DNA of 16,194 nucleotides from Treponema sp. UBA3649 (GCA_002373325.1 DFKI01000049.1:1-16194), one strand, 5' to 3'. Counted from the first letter of the stretch, positions 5,178-14,082 are shown. Translations and numbers: made by a program. Notes: generated by a model not told the origin, from the sequence alone.

Positions 5178-8075
5178 ATGCGCAGAATATTTTTTTTGAT
5201 TGTGTCGGTTGCTTTGATGCCCGTGCTTTTTTCCTGTGGAAATCTGACGGTGCCCGAATCAGTGTCCATAAAGACAAACCTAAAGGTTCAGATTCCGCTT
5301 GGTACGGCTTCTTTGAACGTCGGTGAATATGTTGGACCTGACAAAATCCGTACCACTGTTCAGGATGCTCTGAAAGACTCTGCCACTGGAAGCAACGCGG
5401 CCATTTATACTTACGCGAAGGATGAGAACGATCCTGTGCTGAGGTATCTGGTGAGTTACCCGGCTTTTGATATGCCTTTGGATATCTCATCCTATCTTTC
5501 GGGACTGTCCGGCCTGACAAATCCGTTTGAGGGCATGGAAACGAGCTATCCCCTTCCAAAGCTGGATCCTATCACACTGGATTTAGGAAAGTCCATCTCG
5601 ATGTCTGACTTTGCGGATGAAATGGCAGGGGATGGAATCAGCGTTGAGTCAAACCAAACTCTTTCAGAAGGAACTGCCAATATCTCAAGTGCAGACCTCC
5701 CGTCCATCCATGTTGAGGGAAACACAGCCAAAGTGACTTTTACCAGGATGTACTATGAGAGCGGGGTTCTTAGAATCACATTCACCAAAAACGATTCATT
5801 CCCCTATTCAAGCGGCTACTCTCTGAATGTTACGGCCTCTGTCTACGATTCATCAAACAATCTTTTGGCACAGTCCTCCGAGACCAACATTGTCTCAAAT
5901 CCCGTGATTGACATACCTCTGACCTCTCCGAACGGTCTTCCACAGAGCTTCGACGTGAAATTTTCCGGAAACGCATCGGGCGGACAGGTCGGAGTTGTTC
6001 ACCAGTTTACAATCAAGGGTGAGACTGCGGACATCGCCGTTAAGAAAATTGTCGGCCTGAATGTCGTGGATTCATCCTATATGAACAAGGCGGAAATGGA
6101 CGTTGCGGGTGACATGGACCTCAGTGGTTTTGCGGGTCTTTTCAACAGTGCCAGGATTGAGGACGGGCTTTTTCATGTTGAGGCTGACACACCGGGCGGA
6201 TGGAGCGGAGTTTCAATGACGGTCGAGGATTACGCAATCACCGGTGAATGTGTTTCTGAGACTGCGATTACGGATATCACTTCTGGAAGCGATGCCGGAA
6301 AGCTGGTGAAAAAGGACTATAACGTCAAGGCGACAATCACTCCGGACAAGGATGACGCGTCAAAAAACACTGCGAGTTTTACTGCGAAGGTGAGGGTCAA
6401 TGTGTCGAATGCCACCATAGTGTGCACGGATGAAATACCTGTCACGGCGAAATTTACCCTTGACAAAATCAAATCCGCGTCCGTAAATCTCAAGGACAAA
6501 GGCTTCGAGGGATTTTCTGTCAGCGGTGAGGAAGGTGGTGTCGAGCTTCCCGGAGAACTCATCAAATTCGTGAACTGGATTGATTTTACGGGCGAGGGAA
6601 ATGGCTTTGGAATCAAGGCCAAGGTGACGAACACTCTTCCTGCCGGAAACGACATCCCAATTTCCTTCCAGGGATTCAAAAAGCCGGACAACTCCGGGTA
6701 TTTCTATAACGTTTCGGATTCCATTCCCGCGGGTTCCAATGCCACCGAGAAAAACTGGACCGGACAGTTCAGGCTGAGCTTCCCTGAGTATGTCGAGGGT
6801 GAGAAATATTACCTTGACATGAGCGCCACCATAGACGGTGCGGATGATTTCACCATAAGCAACTTTGTCCTTGGTGAGGAATACACAATCGGCATTTCCG
6901 ACGTGGAGCTGGTCCTTGACTGGAATAAGGTTTCGCTGGATCTTTCGAGCACTTCTTACGGCGACTCGATTCCGGTTCCTGACATGTCGAGCATGTTGAA
7001 CGGACTGAACGATGTGCTGGGCGATGAAAATGATATAAGGACCACTATTCTTCCTAAGATCAGGCTTGCGGAAGCCCCTATTTATATCTATGCCATGAAG
7101 CCTGATGAGGGACCCCTTGCCTCTACCTTTGAGAACCTGTCTATTAACGGAACTGTTTTCGTCTCGTACAAGGATGCGGATGACAATGACAAATACGTTA
7201 CTATGATAGGCTCTGGCGGATCAGATTCAAGCGCGCCTACGGAATCCGCCACCATAAGGTTTACCGACCCCATATCGCTTCCCGAAAACAAGGACGAGCT
7301 GCTTTTGGGCACAAACGTTGATTTCAGCAATGCCTCATGTGATCCTTTGAATGTCGCTGATATTCTTTCCCTTATTGATGCGAAGGATGCCAAGGTGAAT
7401 TTCTCAATCGGTCTTTCCGGCATCGATAATTCCGGCGTTGAGATTTCCCGTGACGAGCTTCCTTCTGAGGGGGATGATGCTCTAAGGCTTGCCCTGGATG
7501 TCGTCCTGGTGCTTCCCCTTGATTTGAGGCTTCTTTCCCCGATCGAGATAGATGTCATGAAGATTGCCTTTCCTGATTATGACGCTGTGGATGAGAACGG
7601 CATGAAATCCGACCTTTTGACGAGAGAGGACAAGTCAACTTACGAAGAGTTTGCGAGCTACGTGGAAGGAATTGACTATGTTAAGATCAGGTACAAGGTC
7701 TCAAACTCATTGATTCCGAATCTGGATCTTAAGCTGAAGCTTGAGGACGAGGCTACCGGAATCGGAAAGGACACTCCGTTTGAAATCAAGCTAAAGAATT
7801 CCGACAAGTATGAGGATATCGAGCTTACCGGCGACAATATAAGGAGACTTCTTACTGAATATCCCTTCCACCCCGAAACCCGTATTCAGTTAGGACGTGA
7901 TTTGACTTCGGATGAGATTTCGGCGGATAAATATGCTCAGGAGGAGTCGCTTTATATATCCCGCTCAGGTCTTTCAGATGCAAATCCGCTCGGACTTGGA
8001 CTTGTTCTGGAAGGTAAGATGGATGGTGACGTAAAAACTCAGATTTGGTCCGCCAACAGCGAAGGAGGCCACTAA
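5178..8075 (+). CDS. Large exported lipoprotein of unknown function
   Basis: 965-aa predicted lipoprotein. Residues 1-20 form a lipoprotein signal peptide: RR, a hydrophobic core, then lipobox L17-F18-S19-C20, so Cys20 would be lipidated. The mature part is rich in Ser, Asp, Gly and Thr with alternating hydrophobic residues, suggesting tandem beta-sandwich modules. An internal echo is visible: IRTT(57-60)...IYTYA(76-80) recurs as IRTT(620-623)...IYIYA(635-639), each followed by an acidic turn, consistent with two copies of one module. The start is clear: AGGAGGTG at 5166-5173 precedes the ATG. The stop overlaps the next start by one base (TAATG), so the two proteins are translationally coupled and probably work together at the cell envelope. 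No catalytic motif is seen. Spirochaetes commonly carry such large lipoproteins on the outer or inner membrane surface. Confidence 0.8.
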   Translation: MRRIFFLIVSVALMPVLFSCGNLTVPESVSIKTNLKVQIPLGTASLNVGEYVGPDKIRTTVQDALKDSATGSNAAIYTYAKDENDPVLRYLVSYPAFDMPLDISSYLSGLSGLTNPFEGMETSYPLPKLDPITLDLGKSISMSDFADEMAGDGISVESNQTLSEGTANISSADLPSIHVEGNTAKVTFTRMYYESGVLRITFTKNDSFPYSSGYSLNVTASVYDSSNNLLAQSSETNIVSNPVIDIPLTSPNGLPQSFDVKFSGNASGGQVGVVHQFTIKGETADIAVKKIVGLNVVDSSYMNKAEMDVAGDMDLSGFAGLFNSARIEDGLFHVEADTPGGWSGVSMTVEDYAITGECVSETAITDITSGSDAGKLVKKDYNVKATITPDKDDASKNTASFTAKVRVNVSNATIVCTDEIPVTAKFTLDKIKSASVNLKDKGFEGFSVSGEEGGVELPGELIKFVNWIDFTGEGNGFGIKAKVTNTLPAGNDIPISFQGFKKPDNSGYFYNVSDSIPAGSNATEKNWTGQFRLSFPEYVEGEKYYLDMSATIDGADDFTISNFVLGEEYTIGISDVELVLDWNKVSLDLSSTSYGDSIPVPDMSSMLNGLNDVLGDENDIRTTILPKIRLAEAPIYIYAMKPDEGPLASTFENLSINGTVFVSYKDADDNDKYVTMIGSGGSDSSAPTESATIRFTDPISLPENKDELLLGTNVDFSNASCDPLNVADILSLIDAKDAKVNFSIGLSGIDNSGVEISRDELPSEGDDALRLALDVVLVLPLDLRLLSPIEIDVMKIAFPDYDAVDENGMKSDLLTREDKSTYEEFASYVEGIDYVKIRYKVSNSLIPNLDLKLKLEDEATGIGKDTPFEIKLKNSDKYEDIELTGDNIRRLLTEYPFHPETRIQLGRDLTSDEISADKYAQEESLYISRSGLSDANPLGLGLVLEGKMDGDVKTQIWSANSEGGH

Positions 8076-9364
8076 TGAAAAAGCTAATTTTGACTTTGGG
8101 ACTGGGGGCACTCCTGCTTTCATCCCTTGCGGCGGAAATTGACAAGCCGAAGAGGTGGTTTGAGCTCGGAATGGATGTGGATGCTTCCGTCAGCGAAAAT
8201 CTCATGGGATTGACGGAAGTCATGCAGAAAGAGCTCGTCATTGATTTGCCGAAAATCTACAAGGACATGGGACCCGGAGGATTTAAACTCAACCTGGCGG
8301 CTCATCCTTCCTTTTTCATGAATTTTTTCATCAAGGGATGGGGAGTGGGCCTTCAGACTGACGTGGATTTTTCAACCGGATTTGGAATCTCAAGCGAACT
8401 TTTCAGGCTTTTGGCGGAGGGAAATGAGCTCGGGGAAGAAAGAACAATCTCCTTCAATCTCAACATGCAGTCCTTCATCTCTCAGTCGGCTTCTCTGGGT
8501 TTTGACGTGGCAGGATTCCGCGTGAAGGTTACTCCCTCATATTTTGTTCCGCTCCTTTATTTGCCGGATCCACATGCGGCCCTCACATACCGTACCGACG
8601 AGGATGGAAAAATCTACGCATCGCTTGACGCGGGGCTTTCTGTCTATAGTTTCGTTCCCGTGGAGCTTGAGGAGGGAGACACCATTCAGGAGGCCATGGA
8701 AAAGCTCGGCAACATGGACAGCGACTTGGTTTTGGGAAATCTCAAGGATGTGATTGCGAGGGGCGGCGGATTCAATCTTTCGGCTTCGGTGCAGTATCCT
8801 CTGTTTGATTTCCTTGACCTTGGCGCGTACACGACTGTTCCAATCGTTCCGGGGCGGCTCTTCAACAAGGTTTCCGCGGGCATGACTTTTTCTGCCGAGA
8901 GCGACGGAATCATGAACGGACTTCTTGGCGGTAAGAGCATGGACGAGACTTTTCCGAGGGAAGGTCCGAACATACAGAATCCTGTGGCGGAGAAATGCGA
9001 GTACAAAGTGTCAAAGCCATTCCGTCTTGGCGTGGAGGCTTCGTGGAGACCCATCGGAAACTGGTTTGTCGTACATCCAATGCTCGGACTTGCGATGAGA
9101 AATCCTGTCGGATCAGAGGGCTTTGCGTGGGATCGCGTTTATCCCGAGTACAGGATTGCGCTTGACATGACTTTCCTCTATGTGCTTGGAGTGAACGTCA
9201 CAACCGAGTATATCGATCAGGTTTTCGCACACTCCATCGGTCTCAGTCTAAATACCCGCGTTCTGGAGCTCGATGCCTCTGTCGGTATAAGCGGAGCCGA
9301 TTTCTTCAAGTCATTCACAATCCGTGGATTGCAGGCCAACGTTGGGGTAAGAATCGGAATCTGA
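8075..9364 (+). CDS. Exported beta-rich protein, putative outer-membrane protein
   Basis: 429-aa protein with a type I signal peptide (KK, hydrophobic residues 4-18, cleavage expected after LAA at residue 20). The mature chain alternates polar and hydrophobic residues in short runs (for example GGGFNLSASVQYPLFD, RLGVEASWRPI) and ends LQANVGVRIGI. This resembles a transmembrane beta-barrel, although the last residue is Ile rather than the Phe typical of proteobacterial barrels. I chose the ATG at 8075 because AAGGAGG (8062-8068) lies 6 nt upstream and the start overlaps the preceding stop. An in-frame start 30 nt earlier would begin inside the lipoprotein and adds a charged, unlikely N-terminus. 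It is probably the membrane partner of the large lipoprotein. The function is not recognised. Confidence 0.75.
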   Translation: MKKLILTLGLGALLLSSLAAEIDKPKRWFELGMDVDASVSENLMGLTEVMQKELVIDLPKIYKDMGPGGFKLNLAAHPSFFMNFFIKGWGVGLQTDVDFSTGFGISSELFRLLAEGNELGEERTISFNLNMQSFISQSASLGFDVAGFRVKVTPSYFVPLLYLPDPHAALTYRTDEDGKIYASLDAGLSVYSFVPVELEEGDTIQEAMEKLGNMDSDLVLGNLKDVIARGGGFNLSASVQYPLFDFLDLGAYTTVPIVPGRLFNKVSAGMTFSAESDGIMNGLLGGKSMDETFPREGPNIQNPVAEKCEYKVSKPFRLGVEASWRPIGNWFVVHPMLGLAMRNPVGSEGFAWDRVYPEYRIALDMTFLYVLGVNVTTEYIDQVFAHSIGLSLNTRVLELDASVGISGADFFKSFTIRGLQANVGVRIGI

Positions 9365-9412
9365 TTCGGGATGATAGGGGGGGGTAAAATCTCTAAAATC
9401 TCCAGTCAAGCG

Positions 9413-9432
9413 AAAATAATTTAAATTATTTT
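9413..9432. repeat. Perfect 20-bp AT palindrome
   Basis: AAAATAATTTAAATTATTTT is a perfect dyad between the two exported-protein genes. It could be a regulatory dyad or part of an AT-rich promoter region. It lacks the GC stem and U tract of a terminator. Confidence 0.6.
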
Positions 9433-9477
9433 GCAGTTTTGATTACAGCGGCGGGAATTCGGGGAATACTATAAAGT

Positions 9478-10872
9478 ATGAGAAAAATAATCATGCTTAC
9501 ATTCTCCGTATTCCTTTGCGTCCTTTGCGGCGGGGAAGTGAAAAAATCACCCTTTTTCAGGGGATTCGACTCGTACACAGGGCTTTCTTTTGCGATGGAT
9601 GACGAGGCTTCCATAAAAGCCGATGAGGGAGTCCGACTGCGATTTTCCGGTGCGAGCCTTGTTCTTGGAGCGGGGCTTCCTTCTGAAAAAGTCGGGGAGC
9701 TTGGTGAAATCCTTTTGGAAAGTAATCCGCTTGATGTCCTTGTTCCGCGTGTGGGACTTTCGGTTTCTCTCTCTCCGTCATTCCTTCCATTTTCTCTTTC
9801 CGTGAATGCCGGGACTCTCTCGTTTTCAGGCGCGCTCTCGAGGATGAAGTCACCGGTGTTTTCCATTGGCTCGTCCCTTTCCTCTCCGTACAGACCTTCA
9901 GGAGGCATTTCGTCGAATCTTCCTTCGTTCACGTCATCAAGGCATCCCTTCTCACTTTCCGTCCTTTTGTCGTCATCGGGCAAATCTGTGGAATTTCCCA
10001 ATCTCTTTTTCGCAGCCGACGAGAAAAAAGAACTTTTTCTTTCTATATATAAGAGTTTTTCCCTGGGACCGGTTCCGCTCGTGAGTCTTTCCGCAAACTT
10101 CAGTTTTTTAAGGCACTCCAGGGAATACAGCTCCTCATGGTTCCAGAAAATCAGGCCTTATCCCGAGGACTATTATTTTTGCTCGGAGATTGAGTCATCC
10201 TTTGTCTGGTCATTTGTCCGTCACTGGTCCGCTTTATGTGCGACACAAAGTCCTTACGGCGGATTTGATTTTTGGTTCAGAACGTCGGATTCCCTTGTCC
10301 TTGATTTTTTCAGGCTGAACGCTTCGTTTTTTGCCTCGTCCCCCGGATTGATTTCAGCGTCGGGTGAGATTGTGGGGGTGCTTTACGAGTTTCTTTTGAA
10401 CCCTCAGTTTTTATTCGATCTTGGGAATCTCTCGGCGCAGGCAGGTCTTTCGGCTCTTGGTGAAATTGACTCGGAAAAATCTGCCGGTGTGAGATTCCGC
10501 TTTGACGCAGCTTTGGGCGGTGGAAAATTCAGGGCGGGACTTTGTGCACAGACATCTCTTTCGGGCTCGGATGATTCTGTCAGATTGGTGGATTTCTCAT
10601 CAAAACTCTCGGCCTCGTACAGGGCAAGATATTTTTCCATGGCGGGATCGGTCTCCCTCAAATGCTCGGATTCATCTCAGGGCATCTCGGTTTCTGCGTC
10701 CGTCTCTCCTGCGAAGGGACTCGTGAAATCGCTCACGTCTGATTTATCACTTTCCATAAAGGACGGAAATCTTTCGTCGTCTTCGGTCTCAGCGGGGATG
10801 GAGCTCTGCAAAAAGTGGGAAAAAATCACCGTTACGGGGAAATTTTCGGCGAAATTGAAGAATACCTATTGA
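9478..10872 (+). CDS. Ser-rich exported protein, putative beta-barrel
   Basis: 464-aa protein, unusually rich in Ser, Phe and Leu. Residues 1-19 look like a signal sequence (RK, hydrophobic core, FLCVLCGG). Cys17 could be a lipidation site in the looser spirochaetal lipobox, but Leu at -1 is unusual, so type I cleavage is equally possible. The body shows many short amphipathic strands (LSASYRARYFSMAGSVSLK, KITVTGKFSAKLKNTY), like an outer-membrane barrel. The ATG at 9478 has only a distant GGGG (9461-9464). A TACTAT hexamer ends 5 nt before it, so start efficiency or leaderless translation is uncertain. A 113-nt gap separates it from the preceding gene; it probably belongs to the same envelope locus but may have its own promoter. 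The function is not recognised. Confidence 0.7.
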   Translation: MRKIIMLTFSVFLCVLCGGEVKKSPFFRGFDSYTGLSFAMDDEASIKADEGVRLRFSGASLVLGAGLPSEKVGELGEILLESNPLDVLVPRVGLSVSLSPSFLPFSLSVNAGTLSFSGALSRMKSPVFSIGSSLSSPYRPSGGISSNLPSFTSSRHPFSLSVLLSSSGKSVEFPNLFFAADEKKELFLSIYKSFSLGPVPLVSLSANFSFLRHSREYSSSWFQKIRPYPEDYYFCSEIESSFVWSFVRHWSALCATQSPYGGFDFWFRTSDSLVLDFFRLNASFFASSPGLISASGEIVGVLYEFLLNPQFLFDLGNLSAQAGLSALGEIDSEKSAGVRFRFDAALGGGKFRAGLCAQTSLSGSDDSVRLVDFSSKLSASYRARYFSMAGSVSLKCSDSSQGISVSASVSPAKGLVKSLTSDLSLSIKDGNLSSSSVSAGMELCKKWEKITVTGKFSAKLKNTY

Positions 10873-10897
10873 ATTTATTGGCACTTTCTAGTATAGT
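10869..10897 (+). promoter_or_regulatory. Sigma-70 promoter for fusA
   Basis: TTGAAT (10869-10874), an exact 17-bp spacer and TATAGT (10892-10897). The -35 box overlaps the TGA stop of the upstream gene (10870-10872). Transcription would start near 10904, giving a leader of about 116 nt. Confidence 0.65.
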
Positions 10898-10903
10898 ATT
10901 CAA

Positions 10904-11019
10904 AATATAGAAGATGCGGAATTGTTTCTACGGCAGAATGAGCCAAATGGCGAGACAAAATCAAGGCTGGGGTCAATCCGCAAAACTAAAGCTGAATTCT
11001 TTTTAGAGAGGTAAACAAT
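10904..11019 (+). promoter_or_regulatory. Foldable 5' leader of fusA
   Basis: The leader can close with GCGGA (10916-10920) on TCCGC (10977-10981). Inside, TTGTTTC (10922-10928) can pair with GAGACAA (10952-10958). The same TTG (10922-10924) could instead extend the outer stem by pairing with CAA at 10974-10976, so two competing folds exist. The ribosome site AGAGAGG (11005-11011) lies just after the structure. It matches no riboswitch I know. A role in control of EF-G synthesis is inference. Confidence 0.4.
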
Positions 11020-13110
11020 ATGGCTTTTGATATTACCAAGGTTCGTAATATCGGTATCAGCGCCCACATTGACTCTGGTAAGACAACGACTTCAGAACGC
11101 ATTCTGTTCTACTGCAACAAGATCCACGCGATTCACGAAGTCCGCGGAAAGGATGGAGTCGGTGCTGTAATGGACAACATGGATTTGGAGCGTGAGCGTG
11201 GAATCACAATCCAGTCCGCAGCGACTCAGGTTCACTGGAAGGATATCACAATCAACCTGATTGACACCCCAGGTCACGTTGACTTTACTGTTGAGGTTGA
11301 GAGATCACTTCGCGTTCTTGACGGTGCTATCATGATTCTTTGCGCCGTTGCAGGTGTTCAGTCCCAGTCAATCACTGTTGACCGCCAGCTCAAACGCTAT
11401 CATGTACCCCGCGTCGCTTTCGTAAACAAGTGTGACCGCCAGGGTGCGAATCCGATCCGTGTATGCGGCCAGCTCCGTGAGAAGCTTGGTCTTAACGCGC
11501 ACATGATGGAGCTTCCGATCGGTCTTGAGGACAAGCTTGAGGGTGTAGTTGACCTGATTTCAATGAAGGCCATTTATTTCGACGGCCCCAACGGTGAGGA
11601 TCTACGCTATGCCGAGATTCCGGCTCATCTTGTTGATGACGCTAAGAAGTACCGCGAGGAGCTGCTTGAGGAAGCCGCAAACTTCGATGACGCTTTGATG
11701 GAGAAGGTTCTCGGTGGTGAGGAGCCGACAGAAGCTGAGATTATCGCCGCTATCCGCAAGGGTACTTTGGCGGAGCAGTTCGTCGGTGTGTTCCTTGGTT
11801 CAGCACACGTCAACAAGGGAATCCAGCCGCTTCTTGATGCCGTTGAGCGCTATCTTCCGAACCCGACAGAGGTTCACAACTATGGTCTGGACCGAGACAA
11901 GGGAGAGGAGCAGGTTGAGCTCTTCAACGTGGAGAACAAGCCTTGTGTCGCTTTGGCATTCAAGCTTGATGACGGTCAGTTCGGTCAGCTCACTTATGTC
12001 CGCATCTACCAGGGAAAAATCTGCAAGGGAGACGAGCTTTTCAACGTCCGTGCGCAGAAGAAGTTCAAGGTCGGTCGTATTGTCCGCATGAACTCAGCCG
12101 CTATGGAAGATATTACCGAGGGTATGCCGGGAGACATCATCGCTCTGTTCGGTGTTGACTGCGCTTCCGGTGACACATTCTGCGGTGGCGGACTTAACAT
12201 CGCCATGACATCAATGTTCGTTCCGAATCCCGTTATCTCACAGGCAATCGAGCCGGTTAACAAGCAGGATGCCGCAAACATGGCAAAGGCTCTTAACCGC
12301 TTCACAAAGGAAGACCCGACTTTCCAGACCTACGTTGATCCTGAGTCTAACCAGACAATCATCAAGGGAATGGGTGAGCTTCACCTTGACGTTTACGTTG
12401 AGCGCATGAAGCGTGAGTACAAGTGCGAGGTTAAGGTTTCAAAGCCTGAGGTTGCATACCGCGAGTCAATCACTCAGCAGGCGACTTTCAACTATACACA
12501 CAAAAAGCAGACTGGTGGATCCGGACAGTACGGTCGCGTAGCCGGTTTCATGGAGCCAATCGCAGACAAGGATTACGAGTTTGTTGACTCAATCAAGGGA
12601 GGAGCAATCCCCAACGAGTACATTCCTTCCTGCGACAAGGGATTCAAGAAGGCCATGGAGAAGGGATCACTCATCGGAGCTCCTGTTGTTGGCGTGCGCT
12701 GTACAATCAACGACGGTCAGTATCACCCGGTTGACTCTTCTGACATCGCGTTCCAGACAGCAGCCATCGGTGCTTTCCGCGAGGGATACGAGAAGGCAAA
12801 ACCGGTTATCCTTGAGCCTATCATGAAGGTGCAGATTGCGGGACCGACTGAGTTCCAGGGAAATATGTTCGGACTCATCAACCAGAGACGCGGTGTTATC
12901 ATCGACTCTACTGACGAGAACAACACATCAACTGTAAACGCCGAGGTTCCTCTTTCCGAGATGTTCGGATTCTCCACAATCCTCCGCTCTTCCACACAGG
13001 GAAAGGCAGAGTTCACGATGGAATTCGAGAAGTACGGAAAGGTTCCGAACAATGTTGCTGACGAGCTGATTGCCGCATACAAAGAGAAGCGCAAGGCCGA
13101 GCAGAAATAA
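11020..13110 (+). CDS. fusA: Translation elongation factor G (spirochaetal/mitochondrial EF-G1 type)
   Basis: 696-aa GTPase that drives tRNA-mRNA translocation on the ribosome, a full-length family member. The G motifs are all present: P-loop AHIDSGKTT (15-23), switch I RGITI (60-64), DTPGH (82-86), NKCD (136-139) and a G5-like GSAHVNKG. Later domains are intact; the domain IV region includes GGSGQYGRV and the domain V region includes FGFSTILRSSTQGKAEFTM. Ser in place of the usual Ala in the P-loop (DSGKTT rather than DAGKTT) is typical of the spd-EF-G1/mitochondrial EF-G1 lineage (family knowledge), which points to a spirochaete or a related group. It is not followed by tuf or rpsL, unlike the classical str operon; instead a RecA-like ATPase gene follows after 18 nt. 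Its codon use is strongly biased, as expected for a highly expressed gene. Confidence 0.97.
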   Translation: MAFDITKVRNIGISAHIDSGKTTTSERILFYCNKIHAIHEVRGKDGVGAVMDNMDLERERGITIQSAATQVHWKDITINLIDTPGHVDFTVEVERSLRVLDGAIMILCAVAGVQSQSITVDRQLKRYHVPRVAFVNKCDRQGANPIRVCGQLREKLGLNAHMMELPIGLEDKLEGVVDLISMKAIYFDGPNGEDLRYAEIPAHLVDDAKKYREELLEEAANFDDALMEKVLGGEEPTEAEIIAAIRKGTLAEQFVGVFLGSAHVNKGIQPLLDAVERYLPNPTEVHNYGLDRDKGEEQVELFNVENKPCVALAFKLDDGQFGQLTYVRIYQGKICKGDELFNVRAQKKFKVGRIVRMNSAAMEDITEGMPGDIIALFGVDCASGDTFCGGGLNIAMTSMFVPNPVISQAIEPVNKQDAANMAKALNRFTKEDPTFQTYVDPESNQTIIKGMGELHLDVYVERMKREYKCEVKVSKPEVAYRESITQQATFNYTHKKQTGGSGQYGRVAGFMEPIADKDYEFVDSIKGGAIPNEYIPSCDKGFKKAMEKGSLIGAPVVGVRCTINDGQYHPVDSSDIAFQTAAIGAFREGYEKAKPVILEPIMKVQIAGPTEFQGNMFGLINQRRGVIIDSTDENNTSTVNAEVPLSEMFGFSTILRSSTQGKAEFTMEFEKYGKVPNNVADELIAAYKEKRKAEQK

Positions 13111-13128
13111 GGACTTGAGGAGTAGATT

Positions 13129-13803
13129 ATGGCAAAACTGGAACTTTACAATAAGAGCCCGATCCGTGCTTTTGACAATGCCGCCAACGGTGGACTCAAA
13201 GCCGGTGAGATGGGACTTGTCACCTCAAAGAAGGGTGTCGGTAAGACTGCCGTTTTGGTTCAGTTCGGAATTGACACTCTCTTGAACGGAAAGCAGCTTG
13301 TGCACGTGTCCTTCGACCAGGTTTCTTCAAACGTGATTGAATGGTATGACACAATCGTACAGGAGATCGTGAAAAACAAGATTTCTGACGAGGATAAGGA
13401 AGTCATCATGCGAAACCGCACAATCCTGAACTTCAACCAGGACAACTTCAATCTTGAGAAGGTCGTGAATACTCTCAACGCATTGAAGGCCGGTGGAATC
13501 GGAGTCGCGGGCGTGGTGATTGACGGAGTTGATTTCGCGAAGGCAAAGGAGTCCGACATTCAGGCTGTGGCAAGCTATGCAAAGGCTACCAAGACAAAGG
13601 TCTGGGTTTCTTCCACCGCGGAGGGAACAAAGCTTTCTGAGCAGGCTCCCAAGGCAATCCTTCCTTATTTCAGCTTCGTGGTTCACCTTGAGCCGTCCAA
13701 GTCCAACGGAACTTCCGTAAAGATTCTGAAGGCTGGAAAGGCTGAGAACGTGGAGACAACACTCCGCCTCGACTCAAAGAACTCACTCATTCTGAGCAAG
13801 TAA
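13129..13803 (+). CDS. KaiC/RecA-like P-loop ATPase of unknown role
   Basis: 224-aa compact single-domain ATPase. The Walker A region is SKKGVGKT (33-40), with Ser instead of the usual Gly/Ala in the first position. A hydrophobic strand VVID (129-132) supplies Walker B Asp132. The order beta-strand, P-loop, helix, then HVSFDQ and VVIDGVDF matches KaiC/RadA-type folds without the Lon-like, zinc-finger or DNA-binding extensions of RadA. The ATG at 13129 has GAGGAG (13117-13122) 6 nt upstream. It starts 18 nt after fusA and is followed by a strong terminator, so it is co-expressed with EF-G and shares its biased codon use, implying abundance. A role in translation or stress signalling is a guess from position. 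It could also be a degenerate, non-hydrolysing member. Confidence 0.75.
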   Translation: MAKLELYNKSPIRAFDNAANGGLKAGEMGLVTSKKGVGKTAVLVQFGIDTLLNGKQLVHVSFDQVSSNVIEWYDTIVQEIVKNKISDEDKEVIMRNRTILNFNQDNFNLEKVVNTLNALKAGGIGVAGVVIDGVDFAKAKESDIQAVASYAKATKTKVWVSSTAEGTKLSEQAPKAILPYFSFVVHLEPSKSNGTSVKILKAGKAENVETTLRLDSKNSLILSK

Positions 13804-13828
13804 GCGGATAAAAGATTTCTGATTATGA

Positions 13829-13904
13829 GCACGGTTCTGTCCATTCGGATGGGGCCGTGTTTTTTTATTGTCACACGGATTGGAAAAATCTAACGATTTT
13901 TCTG
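13829..13904 (+). repeat. 76-bp terminator-containing direct repeat, left copy
   Basis: Near-identical to 15879-15955; the only difference is one T in the T tract. It contains an intrinsic terminator followed by a conserved tail with a second hairpin, GAAAAATC-TAAC-GATTTTTC (13883-13902). The copies start 2,050 bp apart and bracket the island of toxin-antitoxin, XRE and TM2 genes. Confidence 0.9.
13830..13866 (+). terminator. Intrinsic terminator of the fusA-ATPase operon
   Basis: CACGG (13830-13834) pairs with CCGTG (13855-13859), with an inner hairpin CCAT-TCGG-ATGG (13841-13852), followed by seven T (13860-13866). It begins 27 nt after the ATPase stop codon. Confidence 0.9.
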
Positions 13905-13927
13905 CGATATTATCGTGTTTGGTGAGT

Positions 13928-13994
13928 GTCATTATCGGGCTGGACCCGATAATCTCTACTGAAAAGAAATCACCGGATTTAGTCCGGCAATGGC
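13928..13994 (+). repeat. 67-bp double-hairpin palindromic element, copy 2
   Basis: GTCATTATCGGG-ctgga-CCCGATAAT, spacer, then CCGGA-tttag-TCCGG with degraded outer bases (ACC and AATGGC instead of the expected ATTGCC and AATGAC). It is the most diverged of the four copies. Directly upstream, 13906-13927 (ATATTATCGTGTTTGGTGAGTG) also recurs before copy 3 region at 15989. Confidence 0.8.
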
Positions 13995-14046
13995 AAATCA
14001 TACTTTTTAGGCAGCCCTTTTTTATGAGAAAAGTATAATTATATTA

Positions 14047-14075
14047 TTGACTTATGACAAATATTTTTGTATTAT
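14047..14075 (+). promoter_or_regulatory. Strong sigma-70 promoter for the type III antitoxin RNA
   Basis: TTGACT (14047-14052), an exact 17-bp spacer and TATTAT (14070-14075). The predicted start (14082-14083) coincides with the first base of RNA repeat 1. Confidence 0.8.
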
Positions 14076-14082
14076 GTAAATA

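Noticed and set aside
8045..8074. Earlier ATG for the putative outer-membrane protein
   Set aside because: It would place MVRQQRRRPL before an otherwise standard signal peptide; the ATG at 8075 has its own GGAGG.
9426..10001. 191-codon minus-strand frame opposite the Ser-rich exported protein
   Set aside because: No ribosome site; rich in Glu, Arg, Ser and Pro, as expected from reading the complement of a Ser-rich gene.
10904..11019. Known riboswitch in the fusA leader
   Set aside because: I compared it mentally with fluoride, c-di-GMP, purine and preQ1 consensus elements and found no match to their conserved cores.
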